NCBI GenBank assembly: GCA_934623575.1
Contig: CAKTVL010000002.1
Coordinates: 62,001-126,000 of the forward strand
From: an uncultured Oscillospiraceae bacterium
Lineage (GTDB): Bacteria > Bacillota > Clostridia > Oscillospirales > Oscillospiraceae
DNA length: 64,000 nt
Direction of reading: 5' to 3'
Positions 41,967 through 51,562 of the stretch are shown here, in pieces. The translations under genes and the position numbers were made by a program. The notes under the pieces were generated by a model. That model did not search any database, was not told where the DNA came from, and saw nothing but the letters and a program-made list of their open reading frames with translations. Position 1 is the first letter of the stretch; every line of letters begins with the position of its first letter.

Positions 41967-44900
41967 TCACAAAGAAATTTCCTCGCCGCAGGCAAAGAAG
42001 TACAATATCCGCTCCCGCACCGGTCTTTCCAGTATCCGTTCCAGTGCCCCGGCGTAGGCGTCCAGCTGCGTCCGGTACGCCTCCGCCCGCTGCGGCGCTT
42101 CCGCCGCCGTCACCCGGTCGGTCTTGAAGTCCACCACCGCCAGGCCCTCCGGCGTCTGGAATACGCAGTCCGCCACGCCCTGCAGCAGCATCTCCTCCCC
42201 CGCAGCCGCCGGGTCGTAGATGGCCGCATCCGTCAGCAGCGCGAAGCGATACTCCCGCCACACCTGCGGCGCGCGGCGTATCCGCTCCGCCAGCGGCGAC
42301 GCCAGAAAGCGCACCAGCGCCGGTATGTCCAGCGCCGCCGCCTGCTCCGGCGTCAGCAGCCGCTGCGCCGTCAGCGTCTCCGCCGCGGCGCGCACCGCCT
42401 CCGGCTCCGCCGCCGTGTCCGCAGGCAGGAACTGCATCATCAGATGCATGGCCGTGCCCCGCTCCGCGCCGGTCAGCCCGTGCCTTTCCTGCATGAACCG
42501 CGGCTTCTCCGGCGCGGCGGTCCGCCGGGGCGGCAGCGTCCCCTCTGCGATCTCCTGGTCGATGGCCCGCCCCTTCAGCTGGGTGGCCGTCACCTTGGAG
42601 GGCGTCGCCGCGGCCGCATCGTGACCATACCGAAAGGCCAACGCCGCCTCGTCCGGCCGCACGTCCGGCGCCTGCGCAGCCGTTTCCTCCGCCGGCGCCG
42701 CCGCGTCCCCGTCCTCTCCGCCGCTGATGTGGTGCAGCCGCACCACCAGGCCCTCCGGGCCGTCCGTCAGCACCGCCGGGCGCATCCCCGTCTCGGCGTG
42801 GAACTCCCCCGCCTGCCGGGTGTTCAGCAGCGCCAGCAGCAGCCAGTCGCCGGGGCGCTCCGCCGCCGCCACCGCCTCCGGCGGCACCGGCAGCGCCGCC
42901 ATGGCGCACAGCTCCTCCAGATGCTTCCCCGGATTCCGCCGGGAACACACCATGATCAGCTTCTCCTGCGCCCGGGTCATGGCCACATACAGGATGCGCA
43001 GCTCCTCGGCCTTGGCCTCCCGCTCCAGCGTCAGCGCCAGCGCCGTTTTGGACACGGTCACATACCGCAGCCGCCGCTCGCGCTCCACCCGCTCTGCGCC
43101 CACCCCCAGCTGGGGGTGCACCAGCACGGCGCTGTCCGTGCTCTGGTTTTTGAATTTTCTGTTCAGATCCGCCAGGAATACCACCGGGAACTCCAGGCCC
43201 TTGGACCGATGCACACTCATGATGCGCACGCCCCCCGCCGCCCGCGCGGCGGTGATGTCCGGCGCGCTGTCCTTTTCCAGCAGCTGCCGCAGGTGGCTCA
43301 CGCAGTCGAAAAGTCCCGTCCTTCCCCCCTGCACCAGCCGCTGCACGTAGTCGTACAGCGCCGTCAGCCGCGCCTGCCGCGCGCCGCCGTCCTCCATGGC
43401 GCCGAAGATGGCCTGCACCCGGCACCGGTCATAGATATACCACAGCAGCTTGTCCGCGGACATCTCCCGCGCCACCTGCCGCAGCTCCTCCAGCAGCGTC
43501 AGGAACGCCTGCGTGTCCGCGCTCTCGTCCCGCCGCAGCGCCTCGTAGTAGTCCCCCTCCGGCTGTAAGGCCCGTATCTCCGCCAGCCGGTCGGCGCTCA
43601 TGCCCACCAGCGGCGAGCGCAGCACCGCGATCAGCGGCACGTCCTGCCGCGGATTGTCCACGATCTCCAGCAGCGACAGCACCACCGCCACCTCCATGGC
43701 GGCGAAAAAGTCCTCGCTCTCCCCGCCGTCGCAGGGGATGCCCTCCCGCTCCAGCGCCGCGGTGAACGCCGCCAGCCGCGCGCTGGGCGAGCGCATCAAT
43801 ATCACGATGTCCTCCGGCTCCACCGGCCGCATCCCGCCGTCCGCGCCCCGGACGGTGAACCCCTCGTCCAGCATCCGCCGTATGCGCCGGGCCACGAACC
43901 GCGCCTCCGCCTCCACCGGGTCGAACCGCTCGTCCTTCGTGTCCTCCACGCTGAGGTAGTGGAGCTCCACCTCCCGCGCCGCCTCCGGATAGTATGTCGC
44001 CCCGAAGTGCAGATACTGCTCCTCCGTATAATCCAGCTCGCCCATTTCCCGGGACATGATGGCCGCGAACACGAAATTCGTGGCGTCCAGCACCTCCCGC
44101 CGGGAGCGGAAGTTGCGGCTCAGCACCCGCCGCCGGGGCTGCCCCGGCTGTGCCTTTTCCGCGTCGGCATAGGCCCTGAACTCTCCCAGAAATATCTTCG
44201 GCTCCGCCAGCCGGAACCGGTAGATGCTCTGCTTCACGTCGCCCACGGTGAAGATATTCTCCCCCCGCCGCGAGATCGCCCGGAAGATCCAGTTCTGCAC
44301 CTCGTTGGTGTCCTGATACTCGTCCACCATGATCTCCCGGTACCGCTGTGACACCTGCTCCCCCAGCTCCGTGGGCGTCCCGTCGGGCCGCACCAGCAGC
44401 TGCACGGCATAGTGCTCCTGGTCGGAGAAATCCATGGCGTTCCGCCTTACCTTCTCCGCCCGGAACCGCCGGTCGAACGCCTCCGTCAGGTGCAGCAGCG
44501 CCCGCATGGCCGGCGCGATGGCCCGCAGGTCGTCCAGCGCCTCCGTCTCCGTGGTCTGATACGGCGCAGCCAGCTTCTCCGCCTCCGCCTTGCACCTCTT
44601 CCACACCGCCTGCGCGGCGTTTTTTATCTCTTCATAGCCTTCCCCCCGCACGCTGCCCAGTCTCCCCGGCTTGGACCACACCCGTCCCATGGCGTCCCAG
44701 CCCTCCTGCGCCGCCGTCTCATAGCCCCGCAGCATGGCCGCCGCCTCCAGGAACCGCTCCGCATAGGCCTTGTACACCTTCTCGCAGTCCGCCATTTCCT
44801 CCACGGCCCGCTCCAGCTGCCCGGCCCAATAGCCCGCGCGGCGCACCGTGTCCTCCATGATGGTCCGGCCGTACACGCTGTCGCTCAGCCGCTCCGGCAG

Positions 44901-45527
44901 GTCCGACCAGCTCTCCGCCGCCTTCTCCATCCACCGGTCCGGGTAGGGATGGCTCTGCAGCTTTCCGTGCAGCTCCGGCACCAGCTCCGCCAGCGTCCGG
45001 TCGTCCCGACCGAAGCCCAGCGTGTCCGCCAGCAGCCGTCCGCCCTCGTCCCCCTGCTCGATCCGCTGGTAGAACGCCTCCAGCGTGTCCGCCAGCGCCC
45101 GCTCCTTCAGCGCGTCCGCCTCCGCCTCGTCCAGTATCCGGAAATCCGGCGTCAAACTCCGCCCCGCCACCGGCTCCAGCAGGTGGATGTGCTCCCGCAG
45201 CAGTCCCGCGCAGAAGCCGTCCACCGTCTTGATGTCCGCCTGATACACCCGGAACATCTGCTGCCGCAGATGCCCGTTCTCCGGGTCCTCCGCCACCCGC
45301 CGAGCCAGCTCCGCGGCCAGCTTCGTCCGCAGCTCGGCCGCCGCCGCCCGTGTGAACGTGATAATGAGGAAGTCGTCGATGTGGCAGCGCTCCTCCGCCA
45401 TATAGTCGAACACCCGCTCCACCAGCACCTTCGTCTTGCCGGAGCCGGCAGCGGCGGACACCAGCAGCCTGCCGTCCCGGTCCTCCACCGTTTTCAGCTG
45501 TTCTGTGGTCAGCTCCTCCTTAGCCAC
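41967..45527 (-). CDS. addA: ATP-dependent helicase/nuclease subunit A
   Basis: A 1186-residue UvrD-like 3'-5' helicase with nuclease, the motor of AddAB double-strand break processing. Walker A SAAAGSGKT near residue 25, GDVKQSIYRFR, SVHRSKGLEFPVV and YVAMTRAQEK are the helicase motifs. The C-terminal RecB-like nuclease has GVADCVFQT and VVDFKTDRV near 1130-1150. The start is GTG 45527, eight bases inside the addB end, with GGAGG 8 bases upstream. The gene order addB-addA is standard in Firmicutes. Confidence 0.96.
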   Translation of the reverse strand: MAKEELTTEQLKTVEDRDGRLLVSAAAGSGKTKVLVERVFDYMAEERCHIDDFLIITFTRAAAAELRTKLAAELARRVAEDPENGHLRQQMFRVYQADIKTVDGFCAGLLREHIHLLEPVAGRSLTPDFRILDEAEADALKERALADTLEAFYQRIEQGDEGGRLLADTLGFGRDDRTLAELVPELHGKLQSHPYPDRWMEKAAESWSDLPERLSDSVYGRTIMEDTVRRAGYWAGQLERAVEEMADCEKVYKAYAERFLEAAAMLRGYETAAQEGWDAMGRVWSKPGRLGSVRGEGYEEIKNAAQAVWKRCKAEAEKLAAPYQTTETEALDDLRAIAPAMRALLHLTEAFDRRFRAEKVRRNAMDFSDQEHYAVQLLVRPDGTPTELGEQVSQRYREIMVDEYQDTNEVQNWIFRAISRRGENIFTVGDVKQSIYRFRLAEPKIFLGEFRAYADAEKAQPGQPRRRVLSRNFRSRREVLDATNFVFAAIMSREMGELDYTEEQYLHFGATYYPEAAREVELHYLSVEDTKDERFDPVEAEARFVARRIRRMLDEGFTVRGADGGMRPVEPEDIVILMRSPSARLAAFTAALEREGIPCDGGESEDFFAAMEVAVVLSLLEIVDNPRQDVPLIAVLRSPLVGMSADRLAEIRALQPEGDYYEALRRDESADTQAFLTLLEELRQVAREMSADKLLWYIYDRCRVQAIFGAMEDGGARQARLTALYDYVQRLVQGGRTGLFDCVSHLRQLLEKDSAPDITAARAAGGVRIMSVHRSKGLEFPVVFLADLNRKFKNQSTDSAVLVHPQLGVGAERVERERRLRYVTVSKTALALTLEREAKAEELRILYVAMTRAQEKLIMVCSRRNPGKHLEELCAMAALPVPPEAVAAAERPGDWLLLALLNTRQAGEFHAETGMRPAVLTDGPEGLVVRLHHISGGEDGDAAAPAEETAAQAPDVRPDEAALAFRYGHDAAAATPSKVTATQLKGRAIDQEIAEGTLPPRRTAAPEKPRFMQERHGLTGAERGTAMHLMMQFLPADTAAEPEAVRAAAETLTAQRLLTPEQAAALDIPALVRFLASPLAERIRRAPQVWREYRFALLTDAAIYDPAAAGEEMLLQGVADCVFQTPEGLAVVDFKTDRVTAAEAPQRAEAYRTQLDAYAGALERILERPVRERILYFFACGEEISL

Positions 45528-48500
45528 GCTCCGTCACCTCCTTGTCCGCCAGCTGCCAGAAGTCCTCCGGCGTCGTTTTCTTCGTATACCGCGGCTTGTC
45601 CCGCTTCTCGTCGAACCAGCAGGCCGACGCAAAGGGGCACCAGTCGCAGGCGCTCTCCTGCGGCCCCCGGCAGTAGGGGTCCGCGTCGATGTTGCCGCCG
45701 CCCAGCTCCCGGGCCGCCTGCCGCAGCAGGCTGTCCACATACCGCCCCATTTTTCCCATCTGCGCCGTGTCCGCCAGCACACAGCCCGCTCCGCCGCCCT
45801 TTTTCACCGCCGCCGGCAGATAGCACGGCTCCTCCAGCGCGCTGTGCTCCATGGCCGTCAGCACCTCCGGGTCGGACAGCACCATGCCCGTCCGCTGCAA
45901 TTCCTTCTGCAGCTTCTTTTTCAGGGCCTCCGGCGCGATGGCCCTGTCCCCCCGGCATATCACGTCCCGCGCCGGCAGATACAGCACCCCCGCCGGCTCC
46001 ACCGGCATGCCGAAATACTTCCCGCCGTGGCGCTGCAGGGCGAACAGATACAGCAGCATCTGTATCCCCAGCCCGTACCGCACGTCCGCCAGGTCGAAGC
46101 TCTTCCTCCCGGTCTTATAGTCCACCACCCGCAGATACAGCCTGCCGTCCTTCAGCCAGCCGTCCACCCGGTCCACCTTTCCGGTGACGGACAGCGTGGT
46201 GTCCCCCGCCGTCACCGTGATGGCCGGCATCTGCCCGTTCCGCCCGCCGAAGCCCAGTTCAAAGGCCAGCGGCCGGAAATCCGAGCTGTCCAGCTCGTCC
46301 AGCACGTTCTCCACGATCATCAGCGCCGTCTCCCGCAGCCGGGAGAACAGATACCGGAACCGCGCCGACTTCTCGCCGTAGCCGTCGATGACCGCCTGGG
46401 CGTACTCCTCCGTGTACCGCCGCACCATGGCCGCCAGCGCCGGCCGCTCCGGCCGCCGTCCCAGCCGCTCCACGTCCCGCAGGACGTTCTCCAGCAGATA
46501 GTGGATGAACGTGCCCACCTCCGGCGCCTGGAAATCCGCCCTGGTCCGCTCCTTGGCCCGCAGGCCGTACTCCATGAAGTAGCCGAAGTGACAGCTCTTC
46601 ATCCTGTCCAGCCGCGAGGCGGACATGGCCACCGTGCTGCCGTACAGGCTCCGCACCGCGCCGGGGGACAGTCGTCCCCGGCCCATGGCCCGGGCCGCCG
46701 CCATTTTCTCCAGCGTCTCCGCCTCTCCCCGCTCCCGGAAATACCGCCACAGCGCCCCGTCGGGCCGCTGCGCCGCCAGTGCCAGCGCCGCCGCGGGCAG
46801 CTCCCTGCGGTACGCGCCGTCCTCCCGCTGCACCTCCACACCGGGAAACAGCCTGCGGATGCGCTCCACCACAAAGGACGGCAGCAGCTTCGCGCCGCTC
46901 TCGTCCCCCACGCACCAGGACACCGTCAGCGCCTCCGTGGGCTGGGCCAGCGCCGCATAGATGTTCTGCAATTCGTTGCTCAGCGGGTCGAAGGTGGCGT
47001 CCGACAGCAATATCCCCTGCTGCTGCAATATCTCCCGCTCCTGCCCGTCCAGTATCCCGCCTGGCTTCTCCACCGTGGGCAGCACATGGTCGTTGGCCCC
47101 CAGCAAAAACAGATACTTCACCGTGTGCCGGTCGTTGCGGGTCAGCGGACTGACCTTCACCTGGTCCAGCGTGGCCGGGATGGTGGCCACCGCGTACTGG
47201 CTCAGCGTCAGCCGCAGCAGCCGCGCGAACTCGTCCCCGTCCACCTCCGTGTCGCCCAGCAGCTCCACGAACTGGTCCAGCACGCCGCAGAAGATGCGCC
47301 ACAGCTGGGCGTACTCCTCCGCCGCCTGCACCTGTCCCTGCTCCAGCAGCTCCTTTTCCCGCCGTTCCAGCACGCCGGGCGTCCCGGCGTCCTCCGCGAA
47401 CCTGTAAAGCACTTCCGCCTTACCCCGCACGGTTTTATTGGCTTTCATTCCTTCGCTCAGGGGTAAAAACAGCGCGCGCACCTTCCGCCGCACGTCGTTG
47501 ATCCGCTCCAGTTGCTCCCGGCGATAGGCGGTCATCTCCCCGCTGTAGCCGTCCGGGTCCGCCGTCCAGTCCCGGTCCCTCAGCCACATGCTGCCCCGTA
47601 TCTCCCAGCGGATGACGTAGTTTTCCAGCAGGTCGCACTCCGCCTCCGTCAGCTCCGTCATGCCGGTCTTGAGACACCGGAACACGTCCTCATACTCGAA
47701 CCCGCCTGTCACCGCGTCCACGGCGGACAGCAGCAGCGTCAGCACCGGCTGCTGCAAAATGTCGCTTCTCCGGCTGATGTACGCCGGTATGCCGTCCCGG
47801 CGGAACACCGCCTCCAGCAGCGGGCCGTACACCTCCATATTCCGCGCCGCCACAGCCATATCCCGCCAGCGGATGCCCCTTTGCGCCAGCCGCCGCAGCT
47901 GTGCCGACACATACTCCACCTCGGAGTGGGCCGTGTGGGCCTGATACAGCGCGATAGGCGCGTCCTCCCCCTGCCAGGGCTCCTCCGCGCCGAAAAAGTG
48001 CTTTTCCAAATGCGCAAGCGCTGTGCCGCCATCTCTGACAAGGTTTTCCACTTCACACCTGCACCGCTCATTTTTCGCAAGTCTCTTCAGCCTCTGCCGC
48101 TGCTGCACGCCGTTGCGGAACAGCTGCGGGTCGCTGTCGTCCCCCAGCAGCGTCACCGTCACGCTGTTGGCCTGCCGCAGCGCTGTCGCAATGATGTCCT
48201 CCTCCGTCCGGTTGAAGTAGGAGAACCCGTCGATATAGACGTCCTTCCCCGTCAGATACCCGGCCTCCGGCAGCGCGTCGCACAGCTTCTGCACCCTGGA
48301 GCGGGCGTCATGCCCACCGCCGTGCAGCCGCGCGTCGTAGGCGCCGAACAGCAGCGCCGTGGAGCGCAGCTTGTCCCCCGCCGCCCCCGGAACGTCCTTC
48401 ACCTGCTGCATCAGCAGTTCCGGCGCGATCTGATACGCGTACAGCTCGTCCGCCAGCGCCACCAGCTCCCGCAGGAACGCCGGCCGCTGGGACGGCCGTG

Positions 48501-48819
48501 AGAACACCGTCAGGTACGACGACACGTCCTGCAGCGCCTTTCGCATGGTCAATATCTTTCCGCCGTTGTCCAGCGTGATGTCCGCCAATCCCCCGGCCTG
48601 GGCCAGCACCCGGGTGGCCAGGCTCTGGAAGCTCAGCACCTCCGCGTCCCGGCTGGCAGTGTCCCCCAGCGCCCGGCAGAGATCCAGCTCCGCCTCGTGG
48701 GTGGCGTGCTCCGGCACCAGCAGCACCTGCTGCCGCTGCGCCCGCCGCGCCGCGATGGTCTCCAGCACCTGTTTACTTTTTCCCGCGCCGGCCCGGCCCG
48801 TGATGATCCGCAGCTCCAC
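45520..48819 (-). CDS. addB: ATP-dependent helicase/deoxyribonuclease subunit B
   Basis: A 1099-residue partner of AddA that recognises Chi. A P-loop ITGRAGAGKSKQ near the N-terminus is retained while helicase motifs are degenerate. The C-terminal nuclease has VDYKTGRKSF. Iron-sulfur ligands are likely the Cys in MKSCHFGYFMEYGL and the cluster CRGPQESACDWCPFASACW near the C-terminus. GTG 48819 is chosen because GGGGAGG lies 7 bases upstream. Confidence 0.95.
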   Translation of the reverse strand: MELRIITGRAGAGKSKQVLETIAARRAQRQQVLLVPEHATHEAELDLCRALGDTASRDAEVLSFQSLATRVLAQAGGLADITLDNGGKILTMRKALQDVSSYLTVFSRPSQRPAFLRELVALADELYAYQIAPELLMQQVKDVPGAAGDKLRSTALLFGAYDARLHGGGHDARSRVQKLCDALPEAGYLTGKDVYIDGFSYFNRTEEDIIATALRQANSVTVTLLGDDSDPQLFRNGVQQRQRLKRLAKNERCRCEVENLVRDGGTALAHLEKHFFGAEEPWQGEDAPIALYQAHTAHSEVEYVSAQLRRLAQRGIRWRDMAVAARNMEVYGPLLEAVFRRDGIPAYISRRSDILQQPVLTLLLSAVDAVTGGFEYEDVFRCLKTGMTELTEAECDLLENYVIRWEIRGSMWLRDRDWTADPDGYSGEMTAYRREQLERINDVRRKVRALFLPLSEGMKANKTVRGKAEVLYRFAEDAGTPGVLERREKELLEQGQVQAAEEYAQLWRIFCGVLDQFVELLGDTEVDGDEFARLLRLTLSQYAVATIPATLDQVKVSPLTRNDRHTVKYLFLLGANDHVLPTVEKPGGILDGQEREILQQQGILLSDATFDPLSNELQNIYAALAQPTEALTVSWCVGDESGAKLLPSFVVERIRRLFPGVEVQREDGAYRRELPAAALALAAQRPDGALWRYFRERGEAETLEKMAAARAMGRGRLSPGAVRSLYGSTVAMSASRLDRMKSCHFGYFMEYGLRAKERTRADFQAPEVGTFIHYLLENVLRDVERLGRRPERPALAAMVRRYTEEYAQAVIDGYGEKSARFRYLFSRLRETALMIVENVLDELDSSDFRPLAFELGFGGRNGQMPAITVTAGDTTLSVTGKVDRVDGWLKDGRLYLRVVDYKTGRKSFDLADVRYGLGIQMLLYLFALQRHGGKYFGMPVEPAGVLYLPARDVICRGDRAIAPEALKKKLQKELQRTGMVLSDPEVLTAMEHSALEEPCYLPAAVKKGGGAGCVLADTAQMGKMGRYVDSLLRQAARELGGGNIDADPYCRGPQESACDWCPFASACWFDEKRDKPRYTKKTTPEDFWQLADKEVTERG

Positions 48820-48901
48820 TGCGCCACCTCCCCAGTTTTTCCTCTTGCGTCTTTTATCCCCACTATACCAGAAACGCCCGGAAAAATCCACCTTTTGACA
48901 A

Positions 48902-48932
48902 AGACCGCCCGGACAAAATGTCCGGGCGGTCT
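48902..48932 (-). terminator. Terminator of the ABC/XdhC/NTPase operon
   Basis: AGACCGCCCGGACA (48902-48915), AAA, TGTCCGGGCGGTCT (48919-48932), then TTGTC on the minus strand. It lies 12 bases past the NTPase stop. Confidence 0.85.
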
Positions 48933-48943
48933 CCGTATCCTGT

Positions 48944-49453
48944 TCACTTGTGCCGTATGCAGCCGTTGTCCCACCGCAGCTCTTGCCGCAGCGCGTCCCG
49001 GTTTTCCGGTGTCACCGTCACCACCCGCACCCGCGGGTGCAACGCCACCGCCCGGAGAAACGGCGTCTCCGCCTTCTGCAATACCCCCAGCACCGGCAGC
49101 TCGCCGTCCAGTGCCGACAGCACCGCCGCGCAGAATCTCTCCGCGCCGGACTCCCCCGGCCCCAGCTCGTCCATCAGCAGCACGTCGCCGCTGCGGTCCG
49201 CCAGCGCATCCACGCCCAGCGTCTCAAACCGCGCCGGGTCGTATTTTCCGCAGTAAAACAGCAGGTTCTCCGCCGCCGGCGTCCCGCCCACGGCGGGCAG
49301 CAGATGCACCGACGGCCGCTCCAGCACCCCCTCCACCCGGGCCGTGCGGAACCCGCAGGGGCTGTGCCCCTGCAAAAGCTGCCGCACCAGCGTAGACTTC
49401 CCCACGCCCTTCTCCCCGGTGAGGAACAGGTGCTCAGTGCATGGGGCAGCCAT
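48944..49453 (-). CDS. P-loop nucleoside triphosphatase (THEP1/NTPase_1 family)
   Basis: A 169-residue protein with Walker A FLTGEKGVGKSTLVRQLL at the start, Walker B VLLMDELGPGE near 92 and a C-terminal VRVVTVTPENRD. The family (NTPase_1, THEP1) hydrolyses nucleoside triphosphates in vitro with unknown role; members often sit beside molybdenum-enzyme accessory genes. It overlaps xdhC by 20 bases and ends the operon. Confidence 0.88.
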   Translation of the reverse strand: MAAPCTEHLFLTGEKGVGKSTLVRQLLQGHSPCGFRTARVEGVLERPSVHLLPAVGGTPAAENLLFYCGKYDPARFETLGVDALADRSGDVLLMDELGPGESGAERFCAAVLSALDGELPVLGVLQKAETPFLRAVALHPRVRVVTVTPENRDALRQELRWDNGCIRHK

Positions 49454-50402
49454 GCTTCACCTCGCCTGCCGCCTCGCGCCGGGTGGCGCGGACGCAGATC
49501 ATCTCCCCGGCGATGGACACCGCGATCTCCTCCGGCGTCACCGCCTTGATGGCGGTGCCCACCGGCGTGTGCACGAAGTCGATCTTCTCCTGCGGTATCC
49601 CCGCGTCCCGCAGCCGCTGGCTGACGTAGGCCGTCTTTTTCCATGACCCGATGACGCCCACATAGGCCGTCTCCTGCCGCAGCACCTGTTCCTCCGCCTG
49701 AAAGTCGTGCTCATGGCCGTTGGTCATGATCACCACATAGTCCTCCGGCGTCAGCATCAGGTACTCCCCGATCCTCTCGAAGCTGCCGCATATCGTCTCG
49801 TCCGCCTGGGGGAAATTCTCGCGGGTGGCAAAGCCCTCCCGGTCGTCCATGACCACCGGCCGGAACCCCACCGTGCGCAGCAGCGGCACCAGCGCCCGGG
49901 CGATGTGCCCCGCGCCGAAGATGACCGCCCGCTCGCCCACCGGCAGCTCCATGGAGAACACCCCTTCTCCGCCGTCCTGCTCGTCGGTGACACGGGGCAG
50001 CGCCCCATCCAGCGGCAGCGCCAGCCAGCCGGGAACGCGCTTGCGCACCCGGTGCAGCACCTCCGCCGCCAGCGCGTCCCAGCCGCTCTCCGCCAGATAC
50101 GCCGGCGTGAACAGCACCGTCACATCGCCGCCGCAGGCCATGCCCAGCTCGCCGTCCCGGCTGAGCTTGAACTCCTTCACCGCGGGGATCTCCTCCCCGC
50201 CCAGCATGGTCTGGGCCATCTGTATGGACCGCAGCTCCACCGCGCCGCCGCCGATGGTGCCGGAGAGCAGCCCGTCCTCCCCCACCAGCATCTGGCTCCC
50301 CTTGCCCCGGGGCGCGGAGCCGTCGTCCCAGACGATGGTGACCAGCACGGCGTCCTTCTGCTTTTCCCGCTGGTAGAGCAGGGTCTGGAAGATGTTGTTC
50401 AT
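49434..50402 (-). CDS. xdhC: XdhC/CoxI family molybdenum-enzyme maturation protein
   Basis: A 322-residue protein. The N-terminal XdhC_CoxI domain has LVTIVWDDGSAPRGKGSQML near 20-40 and GTIGGGAVELRSIQMA. The C-terminal Rossmann domain has VIFGAGHIARALVPLL near 170 and YVGVIGSWKK near 255. XdhC inserts sulfurated molybdenum cofactor into xanthine dehydrogenase-type hydroxylases. No hydroxylase gene is in the window; the operon couples it with an ABC importer, methyltransferase and NTPase. Confidence 0.94.
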   Translation of the reverse strand: MNNIFQTLLYQREKQKDAVLVTIVWDDGSAPRGKGSQMLVGEDGLLSGTIGGGAVELRSIQMAQTMLGGEEIPAVKEFKLSRDGELGMACGGDVTVLFTPAYLAESGWDALAAEVLHRVRKRVPGWLALPLDGALPRVTDEQDGGEGVFSMELPVGERAVIFGAGHIARALVPLLRTVGFRPVVMDDREGFATRENFPQADETICGSFERIGEYLMLTPEDYVVIMTNGHEHDFQAEEQVLRQETAYVGVIGSWKKTAYVSQRLRDAGIPQEKIDFVHTPVGTAIKAVTPEEIAVSIAGEMICVRATRREAAGEVKHGCPMH

Positions 50403-50425
50403 ATGCGTCTCCTTTCAAAGGCCAT

Positions 50426-50448
50426 AGGGAGCGACGGTGCCGCTCCCT
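50426..50448 (-). promoter_or_regulatory. Intercistronic hairpin between binding protein and xdhC
   Basis: AGGGAGCG (50426-50433), 7-base loop, CGCTCCCT (50441-50448). No T-tract follows on the minus strand. Likely mRNA 3' protection of the binding-protein segment. Confidence 0.5.
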
Positions 50449-50458
50449 GTTCGTTTAT

Positions 50459-51562
50459 TCAGCCGGTGGCCTTCACAGCGGGGAGAGAGTTGGCCACCAG
50501 CTCGTTATACTGGTCCTCGCTCAGGTCGCAGTGATAGAACAGTTGGAAATAGGTCTGGGTGACCTCATACATATCATAATCCGCCGCCTCGGGGTACAGG
50601 ACCTTGGCCATCCACTGCATGCCCAGGATGCGCTGCACGCTGGGCGGGAAGCCCATCCAGTTATAGGGCCCGAAGGGCACCTCATAGTACTTGCCGTCCT
50701 TGATGGCGGGGATGGTCTGCCAGTTCTCGTTGTCCGCCACGGTGCTGTAAATGCTGCCGGGGGCGAAGAACACGATAGAGGGGTTCCAGTTCAGGATCTG
50801 CTCCATGTCCACCTCGTTGCCGGTGCCCTTGCTGGACGGCTCGTCCACCACGGCCAGATTATTGCATAGCATGTCGATGACCTCAGCGTGATAGGATCCC
50901 TTGGCGATGACGTTCAGGCCCTCCTCACCGGTGACATACAGCACGTCCGCCTTCTCCACGCCGTCCACAATGGCCTTGACGGTATCATAGGCGTTGCGGC
51001 AGTAGTCGGCCAGGGCCTGACCCTCGTTGGGCATAGCCAGCAGGTCGCTGAGCATGGCATAGGTCTCGTCCATGGTGGCCAGATAGGCGTCAATGTGGAC
51101 AACGGGGATGCCGGTCTGTTCCTGCAGGCCATCCAGGTCCTCCGCAATGCTGTCCTTGGGCTCGCCTACGTCGATGACCACGTCCGGCTCCACCGCCATC
51201 AGCGTCTCCAGATTCAGCTCGCCCTTGCCGCCGTACAACTGGCCCAGCAGGGGCAGGTCCAGATATTTCTGGTCGAAATACCTCTTGGCGGTCTCGTCCC
51301 ACTCGTTGGCCACGCCCACCATCTTGTCCGGGGCGATGGCAAACACCACCATCTGGGCCAGCGGGCCGGACACGGCCACCTTCTGGATGTCGGCGGGCAC
51401 CTTGACCTCACGGCCGCAGGAATCCGTGAACACACGGGTGGGCTCGCCCTGGGCGTCCTGCCCCTGGTCCGTCTGATCGGTCTGCTTCTGTCCGCAGGCG
51501 AACAGGCTGACGCTCATCACCAGCACCAGCAGCAGCGCCAGCAGTCTCTTTGCGTTTTTCAT
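50459..51562 (-). CDS. ABC transporter substrate-binding lipoprotein, metal-chelate/oxyanion type
   Basis: A 367-residue lipoprotein with signal MKNAKRLLALLLVLVMSVSL and lipobox LFAC, starting at ATG 51562 with AAGGAG 8 bases upstream. The mature part is a cluster A-II (FhuD/BtuF/MolA-like) receptor: VFTDSCGREVKVPADIQKVA, then AIAPDKMVGVANEW, a long helix linker, and the C-terminal PFGPYNWMGFPPSVQRILG. Family members bind ferric siderophores, haem, cobalamin or molybdate/tungstate. Co-transcription with xdhC favours an oxyanion, but this is inference. Confidence 0.9.
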   Translation of the reverse strand: MKNAKRLLALLLVLVMSVSLFACGQKQTDQTDQGQDAQGEPTRVFTDSCGREVKVPADIQKVAVSGPLAQMVVFAIAPDKMVGVANEWDETAKRYFDQKYLDLPLLGQLYGGKGELNLETLMAVEPDVVIDVGEPKDSIAEDLDGLQEQTGIPVVHIDAYLATMDETYAMLSDLLAMPNEGQALADYCRNAYDTVKAIVDGVEKADVLYVTGEEGLNVIAKGSYHAEVIDMLCNNLAVVDEPSSKGTGNEVDMEQILNWNPSIVFFAPGSIYSTVADNENWQTIPAIKDGKYYEVPFGPYNWMGFPPSVQRILGMQWMAKVLYPEAADYDMYEVTQTYFQLFYHCDLSEDQYNELVANSLPAVKATG

